64,000 nucleotides of DNA from Monilinia fructicola (GCA_008692225.1 VICG01000013.1:1855001-1919000), one strand, 5' to 3'; shown: positions 36,678 to 49,816, numbered from the stretch's first letter. Program-made: numbers and translations. Notes: a model not told the origin generated them from the sequence alone.

Positions 36678-39600
36678 AACTCATATTCAAAGAATTTGAA
36701 ACGCCCTGGTCATTTCCACCTAGATGTTAATCAATAAAACTTGTCCCCATTTAAATATCTCCTATTATCCCCCCTATCAAATAAAATATGATACCTGAAT
36801 CTTGAAGGTTAGAAAGTATAATAGGATGAGATTAAAGTAGAAGTAGAAGGAAATCATGCCATGACTCATCAATGCCCATCTAAGTAATGATTCTATATTG
36901 GCTTTACGTCGTTTCGTCTCCAGCTTATAAGACTACTGGGTAAACGAGATGAAAGAACTACTCATGCCCGTGATTGTGTATTCTTGGGGTATAAATCCCG
37001 TGATATGAGCGAATTGAAGAAGAGTATTACTTTCTTTTTTTTTCAAAAGAAAAAAAAAACCACACATATAATACTCTTCTCTCTACTTTTTGCAAGAAAA
37101 GAGACGCACTTGAGTTCATCAGTTCGAGTCCTCGTCAGAACCGGAAATGCCGACATCACACGTGATTCACCGTGACCACTACCCAATGGAAGATTCCCAT
37201 CATCTCGAACGTATGATTGATCTTGAGTGATTTCACTTATGAGCTCAATCGATTCCATAACATTGTGATGTCTTGACCAAAGAGTGGTTTAAAGTTTTTC
37301 GCTCATGTCCGAAATCTAACCAGGGCGCCGAAGAAAAATCTTTTGCAGAGATTTTCACGACCACAAGAATTTTCCACAAACATCTCCGCAACCCAAAGAA
37401 TTGTATCAGACAATTCAACTGAAACTAGCCGAGCAATGTTCAAGACAAATACACGAAAATAAAAAAACTCAAATCTTCTTCACAAACCAGACAAGCCAGA
37501 TATGCAATGAAAAAAGGGATATCAAAAACTGGTCAGACGTCCATCAAAACCCACCCACCAGGATCAGCATCCGAAGACAACCAATAAAGGGTCGAGATCA
37601 TCACCACTTTCTATACATTTGAATCCCAAGATTCAAAGCGCTCTCCTTGCGGAAAGAACGAAAGCAAAACGGTTTCACTCTAGGGGATTGAGGATCGGCT
37701 CATCGTCCCAGTTGGAGTCTGTGGCTCTTGTAGAGAACACAGAAGAAGGACGTTTTACTAAAGAAATGATTCTTTGACTAGATAGGGATTAGTATATGAT
37801 TGAGTAGAGTAGAGTAGGGGAGGATAGAATGATTTGAGATATTATCACATGACGGATGAAGAAGAATGTCAATTGTCAATAGTAGGGGGGTGGGTGAACT
37901 CACAGTATTGTCGATGAAAAAGGAAGGAAGGACGGGAGGTTGAGGTGATTATAATACTGATGGTAGGGGGGTCCGTGCTTGGTTAGCGTGCTCTAGTGCA
38001 AAGAACAAATGGTGCAAACGTGCAAACTTTTCCTTTGGTGGGGTTCCAAGGTTTTCGAGCCTTAGCCTTTTTAGGTTACAAGATATTCATTAGCTTAATG
38101 CAGGTACGACCTTTTAACCTACTATACGGAGTACTTGCATGTTCATCTAACAACTTTATATCTGTTTTAATATTCGTAGTATTTATAACTATCTATTATT
38201 ACTTATACTTTTTATTATACTATTATACTATACTATTATACTATTATACTTACTATTATACTATTATACTATTATACTATTATACTATTATACTATTATA
38301 CTATTATACTATTATACTATTATACTATTATACTATTATACTATTATACTATTATACTATTATACTATTATACTATTATACTATTATACTATTATACTAT
38401 TATACTATTATACTATTATACTATTATACTATTATACTATTATACTTCTAAAGCTGTTTGATAATTACTATATCCACATAGTAATTAAGTATAGTATAAC
38501 ATGGCATTATACTTATTATATCTATAATACAAAGTCCAAGCAATCCTCTCCGTACAAGTAGACAGGATCACTAAAATGGAATAGGATGAAGGAGTAACAT
38601 CTCAAACACAGAAATGGAGATGAAGTAAGAGAGGGGGTTCTAGCTATAAGGGGGGATGTAGGTATGTAGGTATGTAGCAAATTAACAATACTACTCTTTA
38701 TCGGTAGGGAATCGTATTTGATATTATATGATATAACCTTACCATGTAAGATTACCATTCAACAACGGGGAGCAATAACCAAGCCCCTTTTTCTCGCTTA
38801 TTGGCTATAGTCTGTAGTCTGCAGGAGGAGAGAGGGTTGTATTGGGTGAGAGAGGGTGAGACGAGGATTTTGGAGTATTGGTTTTGGGGTGGAAGACTTG
38901 ATTACTAGGCTGTATTGTTCTGTTTTGCTCTGTTTGAAGTGTGTATTAATGAGTTGATGGGGGATGGTTATCAGATGGTTGTGCTTTCTTTCGAAATGCG
39001 TTGTTCTTGTCCTTGCATTTAGTAAAAATTTTGAATCCGATATTTATTCCGTACTATGTAATAATTAAGATCTTTATTATGTGGTTTATTAATTTACTGG
39101 TTTATTGATTCTTTGTAAGTTGGTAAAAATTAATATGTATGTAGGGTATGGAAGGTTGTGGGCGCGGTAGTGCAGATGGAAGGGGATGTTAGAATGGGAT
39201 AGGCTGGCTATGGTTATATAAGAGCGTGAACGAATATCTATTGGTTGTTTCTAGTTTGGGGTTGGAGGGGTTAAAGAAGTGGGGGGGATGGCAAGAGCGG
39301 TAGTGATAATTGGGAAAGGGGTATTTTGGGGAAGTAAAGGGCAGGTTGAGGGAGAAGGTGTGAATTTTTTGATTAATTAGAAGGTGTGTTGTGTGAATGA
39401 GGGGGATGGTTTGATGTGGCATTTGAAGAGCCGTGGGTGTTGAGACTGGGGTGTTTAGTGGAAGAAGAAGAAAAAAGGGATTCGATAGAAATAAACCCGA
39501 GTTGAAGACACTGAACTATCATTGGAGGGATTAGCATCTGGAGATGTGAATGAGGATTTTTCAGAATGAGGATTGTGAGAACCGCTATGAAAGCGCGTTG

Positions 39601-40746
39601 CGAAGATTTCTTGTTCAAGTTTTTGTTATTACTAAAGAATAGTCAATAAATCTGGGCTGCAATATTTTATCTAAACATTATAGGTTTTATAGTTCAAAGC
39701 TAAGAATATACTTTTGAACATCTTTCTATTTTACATGAAGAGAGCTAGTATCGATTCTTTCTGGTCGACTACTGTGTTGCCTATATCTCAGTATCGGTCA
39801 TTGGCAATAAGAAAAGATATTCTATTCTATAATAGTTCAGACATACAAACCAATTTGGTAAATAATTTACTCGGATTTTTTGTTGGTCTCTCATCCTCCT
39901 CTACTAGTAGTCTCCACGCCAAAACATGTAGCTTCTGGTCAAATCGAGGTCGATATTTGTTGCAAGTGTATGTATAAAACGATCCTCCGATGTTAAAATA
40001 ATGAAATTTGTATATAGTATAAAGCCATACATACTGACATATTGCTATAGGTATAGATACTAGCAATCTGTCAGACTTTGGGATCTCTATAGTATTATTT
40101 ATATAAATGAAAATTAGCCTTAATAATCCACTTTTTTCTAAGTTCGTCCTATTAACCCTAGCCTATTCACCTCAGCTTTCCAAGCGTATACAAGCGTACT
40201 ACAGGTTTAACGATCATTAGTTTATTATTGTTATGGTTATTCTTGAAGCTATTCCAGATTTGAAATGGCTAAGACGTTATCATACATTAGGGGCGGTTTC
40301 GACAAAATAGGGGGGTGAAAGCGAGATCAAAAAAAGCAACTTATATTAATGAAATAATGAAATGACTTGTCTTTACAAAACAAGACAACTCACTTTAACG
40401 AAATAATATGGTATGAAATAACTTATTTTTGATACTAATGATGGCATTGATAGTAATGAACGTGAAGTTAATAGTGTTTAAAGTTAAATCTAGTTGAAGA
40501 ATTGAAAAAAAGTTGAGGGAGAAATGAGAATGATATATTTTAGTATATTAGACCTAATTTGAAGCCACTATAGTATTTCCGAAGGATTTTCTAATGTGGA
40601 TGCTTGAAAGCATCTTTCACCACTTGTATAAAATATAAAACTAAAGTAGGAGTCAAGGGGGACTCTCTATATCACTGAAATAATTACAGCCAGAAGGTTG
40701 GTTATCTAGAGCGAATAAAAGGGCGTATAACATTTCGAACATTATA
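36678..40746. other. Long intergenic region with satellite, no gene seen
   Basis: Apart from the 8-bp satellite at 38218-38446, it contains ordinary to AT-rich DNA, G-rich runs near 37890-37970, and short frames without support. Confidence 0.5.
38218..38446. repeat. 8-bp satellite (CTATTATA)n
   Basis: The unit CTATTATA repeats almost perfectly for about 28 copies, with a few imperfect units at its left edge. Because 8 is not a multiple of 3, every frame stays open and yields a repeating LLYYYTII peptide, which is not a gene. Confidence 0.9.
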
Positions 40747-41261
40747 AGAGTTGCGGCCACAGCTTATCGCACACCTTATGTTTTCGTGACAAAATCCCTG
40801 CAAAATTCATGTTTTTCTCATACAAATTAAAAACTTGAATAACTTTTATAATTATTTATATATTTTTTTTAAAAGTTTTATCAATTATATTTTAAGATTG
40901 ATAAAATACAAAATATAAAATTGTTTATTTTTATTTATTTTATTTAAAAAAGTTATGCTTTTTTGAAATTGAAATTTTTCAAAAAAATCTTACATGTAAC
41001 GTTTTTCCCATATAAAAATAAGCGATTTTTTTAAGAATTTTATATTATTTAATTTTATAGAATCAACATTTTATCAAAAAAAATCATAAAAAAAAATTAG
41101 CTTATTTTTACAAAATTTTTTAATAATTCTCTATATATTTATTCAAAAATTATAAAAATTTTACATTATTTAATAGTTTATCAAGGATGTTAAAAGTTGA
41201 AAAAAATAGAGGTTTTTGGTGCAAAAACGTAAGGTGTGCGATAAGCTATGGCCACAACTCT
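40747..41261. mobile_element. MITE-like TIR element, family D
   Basis: The left end is AGAGTTGCGGCCACAGCTTA; the minus-strand right end is AGAGTTGTGGCCATAGCTTA. Both continue TCGCACACCTTA(C/T)GTTTT, giving inverted repeats of about 40 bp. TA flanks both ends (40745-40746 and 41262-41263). At 515 bp, AT-rich and non-coding inside, it fits a miniature inverted-repeat element. Confidence 0.85.
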
Positions 41262-43753
41262 TACATAAATCAATGTTTTACCACCAAATCCTTCCACTTT
41301 TGGAAACACCTCACCGCTATAACATATGCAATACGTCTAGAAAGTGAAATCAATCCCATCATCTCATTCCTTAAAGTTTTGACACATTATTATGGCCAAG
41401 TGCATGCAGTATTTGATTAACGGAGGCTTGATTAGCGTTCTGTACCTCTAGCGAGATCAATCTACCACTGACTAGAACGTTTTACACGAGCCTCATATCC
41501 ATTTCTCCTGTCTGGACAATGACCGGCTGTGACTGCATGGAATGCACTCCAGACGGCTGCAGTGCAGAAGATGACAACAGGACAATGTCGCAATGAGAAC
41601 GTACAGCTCTTAATAATCTGCATTGCATGGCACGGGATAGAATAGTATATGCCACTTTCATATGTATCATCCGACACACAGCGTTTGTTTTGCATAATTA
41701 GCCGCCAGACCGCTAGTTAGATAGTATAACGGACTTTGAGGGTGAAGGTCAAATGTGGTATGTGGTGTTTTCTGGATTGTAAAGTTTGGAAGCGCATCTA
41801 ACCTAGAGAGCAATTAATCGAAGCATGTAAGAAGCTGTCTATGTATTTGAGAGAATTATGCAAAATATGCGAAAGATTTGTACATGCATAATTGATTATC
41901 AGTCACGAGTATATATCATGCACATAGTTCTATTCGGCTTGCAATTGCTTGATGCGTCACACCATATGGAATTGATATTTCCCGGGATGACAAGAGAATA
42001 ACCTCATCATCACTCATATTCTCAAAGGTAGGTATTCCGAAACTTCTTCACTTGAAATAGTCTCTTCAAGCCCAGTGGTCTGAGCGAATCAATTGATACC
42101 CAAATGACAGGAACACAAAGCCACCATTGTAATCAAGCCCCCAACTAAACGCCAAAAAGAGAAAATTTTCTTCAGCATGTCATCCATCTTATACCTCATG
42201 TCTCGCAAAACAAACATCATCATATAATCTCAATTCTCTTCATCATTGCAAAAGACAAGCATACCTACTTGTCCAGCCTTGTCATGAATCTTGCCTTGCT
42301 GATGTTTTCCCGTTCATCAAACCACGTTTTTCTCTCTCGCTGACCACCAGGTTCGGCTTGAGTGGCCAGCCTGCGTCTAATCCGCCGCATCTGTAACCGA
42401 CTTCAGAAGCCACACATTGCTTCTTCAATAACGTGACAACTGCATTGCGACAAAAAATGAATTTGTGGCAGGATGGGTATTTCATTTCATAAATTAAACT
42501 GGCTTGTTTGGAAAGTTCCGAATGCGAAACCATGCTTTGAGAAATCTTACATGAGCAATCATATCTAGGAATTCAGGCCTGTCTTGGAAAAATTGCATCG
42601 TGCAAATGACAGGCTATTCGGAGATTTCCTTACGCCTCAGCCTTACATTAGGGATCCGCACAGCCGCTCCGCTGCTTCGACTTTGATTTGGAGGCTCGTA
42701 ACATGGTATGTTCTCACCTTTTTGCTTTGTGTGAAGGTCATGGAGTTTATTAGTATTGGATGAGGTAAAGCATTGGTTCCCGTAAGTTCACGGAAGTAGT
42801 AAGATCCTTTGATCCAACCATTTAGCCTTGGACGGCTGAGTGGCTATTCCTTTTGAGATGTCGTAAAAGTTCGTGTCTAGATTAGGGATGGGAGGCTTAT
42901 TGGGCATGCATCAAAGTCTATTGTGGAGGAAGTGTGGAGGAGTAGTAGGAAGGATATGCATTACGAGGCAAATCGAAACCTTTTTGATTTACCTTTTTTT
43001 CTTTTCTTATTTTTCTGTACGTTTCGTTGAAGATACTGCGAGAAGTTCTCTATAGCTGGTAGATGCAATGGCTTGCATATGCTACACGTTGATTTGTTGA
43101 GCATCAATGATATCGGGTTAAATAAGATGTGAGAAATGAATCACAATAAATGAGGCGTTTCTCTACTCCGGTCCTCACAGTTCATGAAAAGGAAAGACAC
43201 CGAAGGGAAACTTCTTCGATTGTATTCCAATATCTTCGATATTTCTTCCCGTAACCTTGTTGCTTTTTTTTGTTCTAGATCCAGATTATGTCAAAATGAT
43301 TACTTCTAGCCACATGATATTTCACAAGGCACCTTTTATCCGATCGTTGATCGAAACCCTATAGATTTATGATTTAAATGTGCCTGGCACCGGTTTGCGC
43401 GTGAGTGGCTCCGGTATAGTGAACTGTACATAAAAGTTCATTCTTATTGCCTTGAATTGATAATTCCATTGCCCAATACCGTTTTTACACATGGGTACAC
43501 ACATAGACACTTCCGGAACTGCAGGCCATACTTGCGGATTTTATCCATACCAATAGATTATCTATCTCTTTTTTGAAAGAGAATCGGAGAGATTCTCTAG
43601 ATCTTATCACAGAGGAATTTGCTTGATATCATATCTCATAACATACCAGTCCGCTCTCTTTCACCACTCCTAATTGCTTCATCCCGCCAATTCTTCACTT
43701 TCTCCGTTGCCGATTATCCTCCGTGCCAAACATTTCATCTCAAATCATCAAAA
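41262..43753. other. Intergenic region, no gene seen
   Basis: Short frames here carry no family features or consistent splice sites. Nothing else is supported. Confidence 0.5.
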
Positions 43754-44421
43754 ATGTCCCCACGATTGTCCTCGATGTCGTGGTTACTTTGGACGCGACG
43801 GGTACGGTCACGAACGCGTGCTCACCCGATCTAGCTCTCGCTCTCATTCAACTTCGCAACGCCTGCATCACCGACCGCGAAAATGGCAAATGAAACTTGA
43901 AGAATTGAATGGAACACTCCGTTACGACAACGAATGGTTAAGAACCGAAATTGCAGCTGTGGATGCAAGAATCGGCGGTTAACTTCTGAAAATAGTGAGA
44001 TGAGGGGGACTATAAGGGAGTTAAGAGCTGAGATAGAGGCGTTGAGGACGAGAAGTGCGGAGAGAGAAAGATTCATCTTCACATCTGCAGAAACACAATT
44101 TATCATTCAACGGAGAACAGAGATAGAGCTGAGTTTAGGGGCGAGAGGGGGGAAGAAAGGTTTAGGATACACATTGAAACTTCAACGAGATGATTTCGTT
44201 ACGGATACTCGGCAATCAAAACAAAAGCCGTCTTTAAAATGGTCTTTCCACTCGTTTATTTGACGATGAAGATACAAAGGAACATTGCAGAGTCACAGAG
44301 GAGGCTAAAAAGTTCTCGGACGGCGAAAATGATATGTACTTTAAGTACGCCACACGCTCATCAACGTTTATTTCCGGAAGATTACATCAACAACAATCAC
44401 TTGAAAGATGGGGACCTTGAG
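43754..44421 (+). pseudogene. Broken coiled-coil (leucine-zipper-like) protein gene
   Basis: Coding texture is strong but spread over three frames. The start ATG at 43754 gives MSPRL, then the frame must change to reach GRDGYGHERVLTRSSSRSHS and the basic KLEELNGTLRYDNEWLRTEI. After AAVDARI the frame shifts (near 43975) to RRLTSENSEMRGTIRELRAE and IEALRTRSAERERF, a heptad-patterned coiled coil. A third shift near 44240 leads to RLFDDEDTKEHCRVTEEAKK and a C-terminus ending LERWGP at 44421. Basic residues followed by leucine heptads resemble a bZIP or a generic fungal coiled-coil protein. At least three shifts, not in obvious long homopolymers, favour a pseudogene over sequence error. Confidence 0.55.
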
Positions 44422-47232
44422 GCCAGGTCCTTGGTGATGAAATTGGAATTTCAGTTCCTTGCGCTCCTAGGTACACTATAATGGTCTGATCTTGGTCTAC
44501 TTGAACTGATTATTATTTTAGTTTCTTTCCGAATTTTGAATAGGGAAATGGTTACCTCCTTTGCGCTGTTGGAAAGACGATGGATCCCCTCGCGTTCAAT
44601 CATTACTAACTTTCAATCCAATTCCCATCATCTTTCCATGTATGTGTACCACATAGCCAAGATCGAGATCCCAAAGTAGAAGATAGTCGACTCTATTCAA
44701 GACTGATTTGCACTTTTCCATTCCCTTGCATATTCTTCTCATCTAATCTAAAGCACGTATCTGTGTATGTCGTATCCGTGATCAATCAAAAGAAGTGATG
44801 GTGACCTCGAAATGGGCGAGAAACAATGGGAGGTTATTCGTTACGTTCCACGTGAGGTTGCACGATTTTGCCGTCGGGTTTCTGCATTAGGGTACCGAAG
44901 AAAAGAAATGGATTTTTAAGAACGGACCTTGAGTAGTACAGATCAATCAACAATATACAGAGAGTACAAACAAGTAAACATGAATGTAAAATCATAAGGT
45001 TGATTTTTTCATGGTGCTTGGAAAAACTAATCCCAGTGACCGTTTTGCTATTCGACATGTTGAACATATCCCGCACTGCACGCACTCACCACTCACGCCG
45101 AGTAGAAAAAAGTCAAGAGATGCAACAATTGCATGAATACGATGCAATTATTACCGTCGGAACGCTTCAAAATGATGAAAGGCACGATGGCAATGCAGGT
45201 AGTACAAGTTTAACGTCAAATTCGCATCTCGGCAGTTAAAAACGTCTAGGATACGCGTCTCAAATCCTTTACAGCCTATCAATTTCTGATTCCCAAGAGA
45301 TTGAGATGTATTGCGCTTGACATAACTTGACACGTGAAGAATAAGCAGTTGAGAGCAATATGGAAATAGAATCATGACTTTGCGTTTTGGTTTCTTGTGC
45401 ATATGTTTGTTTTATGCAGATCCCCGTGAAAATGAGGGGTGGACAATTGCTTTGTTGAATGTTGGTGGTTGGAGATTAGATGTGTTGAGGTTATATTATG
45501 AGCAAGTATGTATGAATGCGTATGCGCAGTGGATGGAACCTTAGAGTTGATGATATATAGAACTAGAGCATATACTGCAATGGATTCTCCTTGATTAGTT
45601 GTACTTTAACCTACCTAGGTAGAACTATAACCTTATGGTCTGTGGAATCTCTCATGTGACCTATATACGATTGCTGACTCAGCATATTCCTCACAAATTA
45701 GCATCTCGGTTCGTAACTTTCTTTTCCTTCAATCTATGTTGGAGACCATCTCTATCACTACTTTACAGTATCTTTCATGCTAGACTACTCCGTAAGGTTA
45801 TGTACAATAGTATCAAGAGAGTTTCCATAATTTGCGGCTCAAGTTCCCATTTTGAAGGGCCTCCAATGATCCCCATATTAAAAGTAACCGTACCTCCGCT
45901 GTACAGGTTCCGATGATCCATACCTAGGTATCGGGCAATAGCTTAATTCCTATCCTTGCCTACAAAACACTGAAAATCACCAATAGCATCTGCTTAAAAA
46001 TCTAATCTTTGATTAACAATCTTGAAGAATCGCGTACTGTACGAAAAAGGCACAGCCCACCAATCCATGAGTCTGATCCGTCATACCAGTCAATCTGCCC
46101 TGGCGTTTCTTGCATGCTACTGCTGTAGTCTGGTTTTGCAATCCTGAAGAGCAAAAAGATGCGATTTTGACAAGGCTACAGAAACATGAATACTAACACT
46201 GCCCCTTTCTTCTAGGGTTGATAACAAGGGCTTGATTCTCTTATTGTCTCGCTATCCAATTAGATTGCCGAAAAGCGAGAGTAGTTTAGCTGAATTAGCT
46301 GTAAGTAAGGGAGTTTAGGTCGAGTCATCATTTGACGATTTACGAAACTTCGGACATGATATTCGTCAAAGTTCTTCGATACAGTAATAGCTTTGGGGGC
46401 TAAAAAACTAATTTCGGATTAGATGATCGAGATGAAAATGGCAAATGGTAGGAGTATGAAGAAATGACTCTCATCACACACGAAGGAATAAACCATTTCA
46501 GGACAACCATACAGTCGCGTCAAAAAATAATGCATGACGGGATGTTCAACCAGGATAGTCCTCGGTGAGATCATTGGGAAACCTCTTTTTCTACCCCGGT
46601 GAAAGCCATGAGCCGCAAAAGAAAGGACGTGTAAAGCGATGTATACATACCCCGGCATTTTTGAGGCTGTGATTGGGAGATCGAATCGAGTGGCCCAACT
46701 CCAGGCAGAAAAGCTACTTTTTTGTTTTGAAACCTGCTCTTCTGTAGGCAGGTAGACAAACTAGACATCGGATTTCAAAGAAGAGTCATATGTTTATTGA
46801 TCCTTCTTGTGTTCAGTTCATGGTTAGTAGGTCATGGCTATGGTTTGAGAGTATGGCTATGGTATGGCATAGGAGATTTCGCTCCTATATATCTCATTTG
46901 ATGTCCGGAAGGAATGCGAGTGTTTTCTTCAGCCTTATTTATTGATCTCTCTCGTCCACATTGAATTCATCTGCAAAGAATGATTGTCGAATAAATCGGT
47001 ATCATACACTTTATATCAGAATAGATTAGTATCTACTGCATCAATATCAAAACATAGTCATCCAATTATTCTGATCCTCTCCCCGTTCATCAATCACATC
47101 CGGAGATACTCGGATCGGAAAACACAGCATACGATTTGGTACGAGTCCATTGTTTCAATTCGGGGAAATCTCAAGGTTACACCAAGAGTTACCGTGGTAC
47201 ACATCGTACCCAAGTACACGACATACTTCACA
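44422..47232. other. Intergenic region, no gene seen
   Basis: No supported coding sequence. Two copies of TACCTAGGTA lie at 45612-45621 and 45921-45930. The last 250 bp precede the coiled-coil gene and are open in its frame, but that frame's upstream peptide does not look like protein. Confidence 0.5.
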
Positions 47233-48297
47233 ATGTCTTCCAAACCCGTCAAAAAGGTCCGCTACACATCATCCACCAAAGGATCTTCTGTACACGGCGG
47301 CACGTCATCTACACATCCACCCTCGTCCAAGCCCAGCTCTTCTACCCGTCGTCTGTCTTTCTCACATCAACGACATCCTTCCGATTCAGGTGTCGGGTCT
47401 TCGTCCTCCAACTCCGCAACTGCCCATGTAAATTCAACATCCTTCTATACCGACGCAGAACGGTCCGAACAAGGACAAAACATTCGAGCTCTGAACGAAG
47501 CACTTAACACACTCAAAGACCAAGTAAAGGTCCTCGAGCATGAGAAACGAGGTCTCCAAAACGACTTATCAGAGAGGAATCACGAACGACGGGAATTCCG
47601 CCGGGAAAACGATGAACTCCGTCTCCAAAACGAGGAGCTTCGTCGTCAATGCGAGGAACATCTTCGTACCATCGACGATCTCAAAAAGGAGAAGAGCAGA
47701 GCGAAAGAGAGCAGAGACGGGAAAGACAGCGACGGGATACGAGTCCGCGGCTCAGACAGCAAGACGACGCCGGAAAAGAAGGACCGAAGCGAGAAGGTGC
47801 CCGCCAGCGCCGAGAGAAACACGCCACCCATGCCACGACGCGAGAAGGAACGGGACTCCAGCGCGAGACGAGAGGAAGAACACCTGCGAGCGCAACACCA
47901 AGCCCGCGAGCGCCGAACCAGCTATCGAGACGCGCAAGCTCCTCCGTCGCCGCTGTACCGCGACGAAGACGCCTCGCATGCGCGCGCGAGAAACGCCATT
48001 CTGGCACGCCTACTGGCGCGAAACACCCGAATCCCTTTGGCGAGGCGGCCAAGTGTTAGTTATGGCAGTTCTCCGGGCGGGTACACGAGTGCGTCGCAGG
48101 CATATCCGAGCATGACGATGGGGAGCGGGTATGGGAGGAGGGAGAGGGACGAGGTGCCTTATATTAGGGGGGAGGTGCCGGTTAGTGTTAATGTTGGGAT
48201 GTCGGGGGGTTCGAGGGGGCAGAGATTGAGTGGGAGTGGGAATGCTGATCTGTACCCGAATGATGGGATGTATCATGCCCATCCCTTGGAAATTTGA
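47233..48297 (+). CDS. Coiled-coil protein, 354 aa, function unknown
   Basis: A single exon starting MSSKPVKKVRYTSSTKGSS. The first 80 residues are Ser/Thr/His-rich and disordered (SDSGVGSSSSNSAT). Residues about 85-170 form a clear coiled coil with heptad leucines (IRALNEALNTLKDQVKVLEH, RRENDELRLQNEELRRQCEE). A highly charged Lys/Arg/Glu stretch follows, then a Gly/Ser/Tyr tail. The ATG at 47233 is chosen over the longer upstream frame because it has a good A at -3 and starts where composition becomes protein-like. GC content is higher than the surroundings, and several antisense frames are open by chance. It resembles generic fungal coiled-coil or structural proteins; no enzymatic motif is seen. 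Confidence 0.75.
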   Translation: MSSKPVKKVRYTSSTKGSSVHGGTSSTHPPSSKPSSSTRRLSFSHQRHPSDSGVGSSSSNSATAHVNSTSFYTDAERSEQGQNIRALNEALNTLKDQVKVLEHEKRGLQNDLSERNHERREFRRENDELRLQNEELRRQCEEHLRTIDDLKKEKSRAKESRDGKDSDGIRVRGSDSKTTPEKKDRSEKVPASAERNTPPMPRREKERDSSARREEEHLRAQHQARERRTSYRDAQAPPSPLYRDEDASHARARNAILARLLARNTRIPLARRPSVSYGSSPGGYTSASQAYPSMTMGSGYGRRERDEVPYIRGEVPVSVNVGMSGGSRGQRLSGSGNADLYPNDGMYHAHPLEI

Positions 48298-48975
48298 GAG
48301 GCTTTGTTTTTTGGTTTTTGGTTTGGACGGGGTTTCTTTCTTCGTGGCGTGCATCTTTGGATTAATCGTGGTTTGGGAGTGTGATGGTTATGTATTTTGT
48401 TTTTTCTCTTTTGCATTCTATTCTGGCGGTTTGATGTAGCGGGCGTGTGTATTAATTGGCGGGGTAGTTGGATGGTTGGGCAGGCGGATGGATCAAATGA
48501 ACACAGTACCTCTCAACAAGGGATCAAAGAGAGAATAGGGGGAGTATAGGGTAAGATAGGATAGGATATATAGTACATACATGGATGGCGCGAGCCAAGA
48601 GGAAAGGAATGGATAGGTCGGCTGGTTTGATGGTTTGATATTTCTAGATTGGCAGGACTTGTTGAGTAGCTGTTGTTACTTATCTGAGTTGTGAATTATG
48701 GAGTGTGATTTATATAGCAATGAATGAATACTTTTCAAAAAAGATTATATCTTCGAGAGCGCTGAATCGTGATCTGATTGCACACTCATTTAGTTCCATG
48801 AACGAAGAGAAGAAATATCTGCATGGCCTACTTAGGATGCTCTTGCTTTAAGTAAGATGAAGATAGAAATAGTAGATGAAGTATTTCGAAAACACCTCAG
48901 GATTAGCAGATGACGACGTCGTATATTGCCATTTAGCCTATCATTCCCGAGACCACAAATTGATGCCCTCGGAAT
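48298..48975. other. 3' flanks of two convergent genes
   Basis: T-rich and GT-rich DNA follows the coiled-coil gene. No gene or structured terminator is evident. Confidence 0.5.
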
Positions 48976-49816
48976 TTATATAGACCGATCTCCTCCCAGC
49001 GGCCTCGTCGCACCCGTCATAAATCCAATAGCAGCCTCCAATATATCCCTCACAATCTGAACTTCTTCCTCTGACCTCGGCGTATAAATCATCAGATACT
49101 CCGCGGGCATCTTCAATTTTCCAGCCAGTGACATTCTCTCTCCCCATCCTTTCTCTATTATCTCCTTGCAATCGCGAGGGACAACACGGCGTGCATTGAA
49201 TAGTCGATGTTTTCCCCTCGGTATGAATATGTGCGATTTCTCGCTTCGTCTTCATCGCCGGAAGATGGGCGTGAGGACTTTGTCTGCGATGAGAAGGGCA
49301 TCGCCGTGTTTCTCCAGGGCGGACGTGGTAACAATGATGTGGTTGGGATATGTGTTTGCTAATTCGATGATGGTCTGATCAAGAAGCTATTCAATTTTGT
49401 CGAGTCAGAATGGAGATTCGAGGAAGATCTTAGGGGGGAAAGAAAGAAGCGAGTGGCACCTTGTGCATTTCTTTGCTTCCGAATTGATTGATCTGCCTAT
49501 GTGGTACGACCCATTTTGCCAGCTGAGGTCGTTCACCATCTCGCGTCGGTAATGGCTCTCTCAGAAACTTTTGTTGACCAAGTGCCCCGCAGTTTGCGAT
49601 TTCTTTAGGATCGTCATAGCAAGTCGTGGCAAAAGGTTCGCATTTGAAATTTCGCAGGAAGTATTGAACGAGCAAATAGCCAAATATGTTGCTGGGGAGA
49701 GCATTTTCTTTGAATTCTAACCAGCCATGATAATCAGCGCGAAAGGAATTGAACATTACGAGTACGACAGGCGGAACGGCCGATTGAACGCCAGCAAGAT
49801 GCCATAAGAACCATGT
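48976..49816 (-). pseudogene. Broken luciferase-domain (DUF5519-type) protein gene
   Basis: On the minus strand the N-terminal exon reads DYHGWLEFKENALPSNIFGY and then KWVVPHRQINQFGSKEMHK, typical of fungal membrane-anchored luciferase-domain proteins. A GT-AG intron (49387-49459) joins LLDQTIIELANTYPN and SALEKHGDALLI. After PIFRR a TGA (49252-49254) appears. To follow the family, one must pass through REIAHIHTEGKTS in a second frame and SMHAVLSLAIAR in a third, then return to KEIIEKGWGERMSLAGKLKM and PAEYLMIYTPRSEEEVQIV, the family's signature C-terminus. So three frame changes occur within about 120 bp while both ends are well kept. The start codon is unclear because the conserved frame opens with ACATGG. 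The biochemical role of the family is poorly known despite its name. Likely a recent pseudogene, or a badly sequenced short stretch. Confidence 0.65.

Noticed and set aside
37090..37150. tRNA-like sequence (GTTCGAGTCC)
   Set aside because: The bases around the loop do not pair into a T stem, and no cloverleaf forms.
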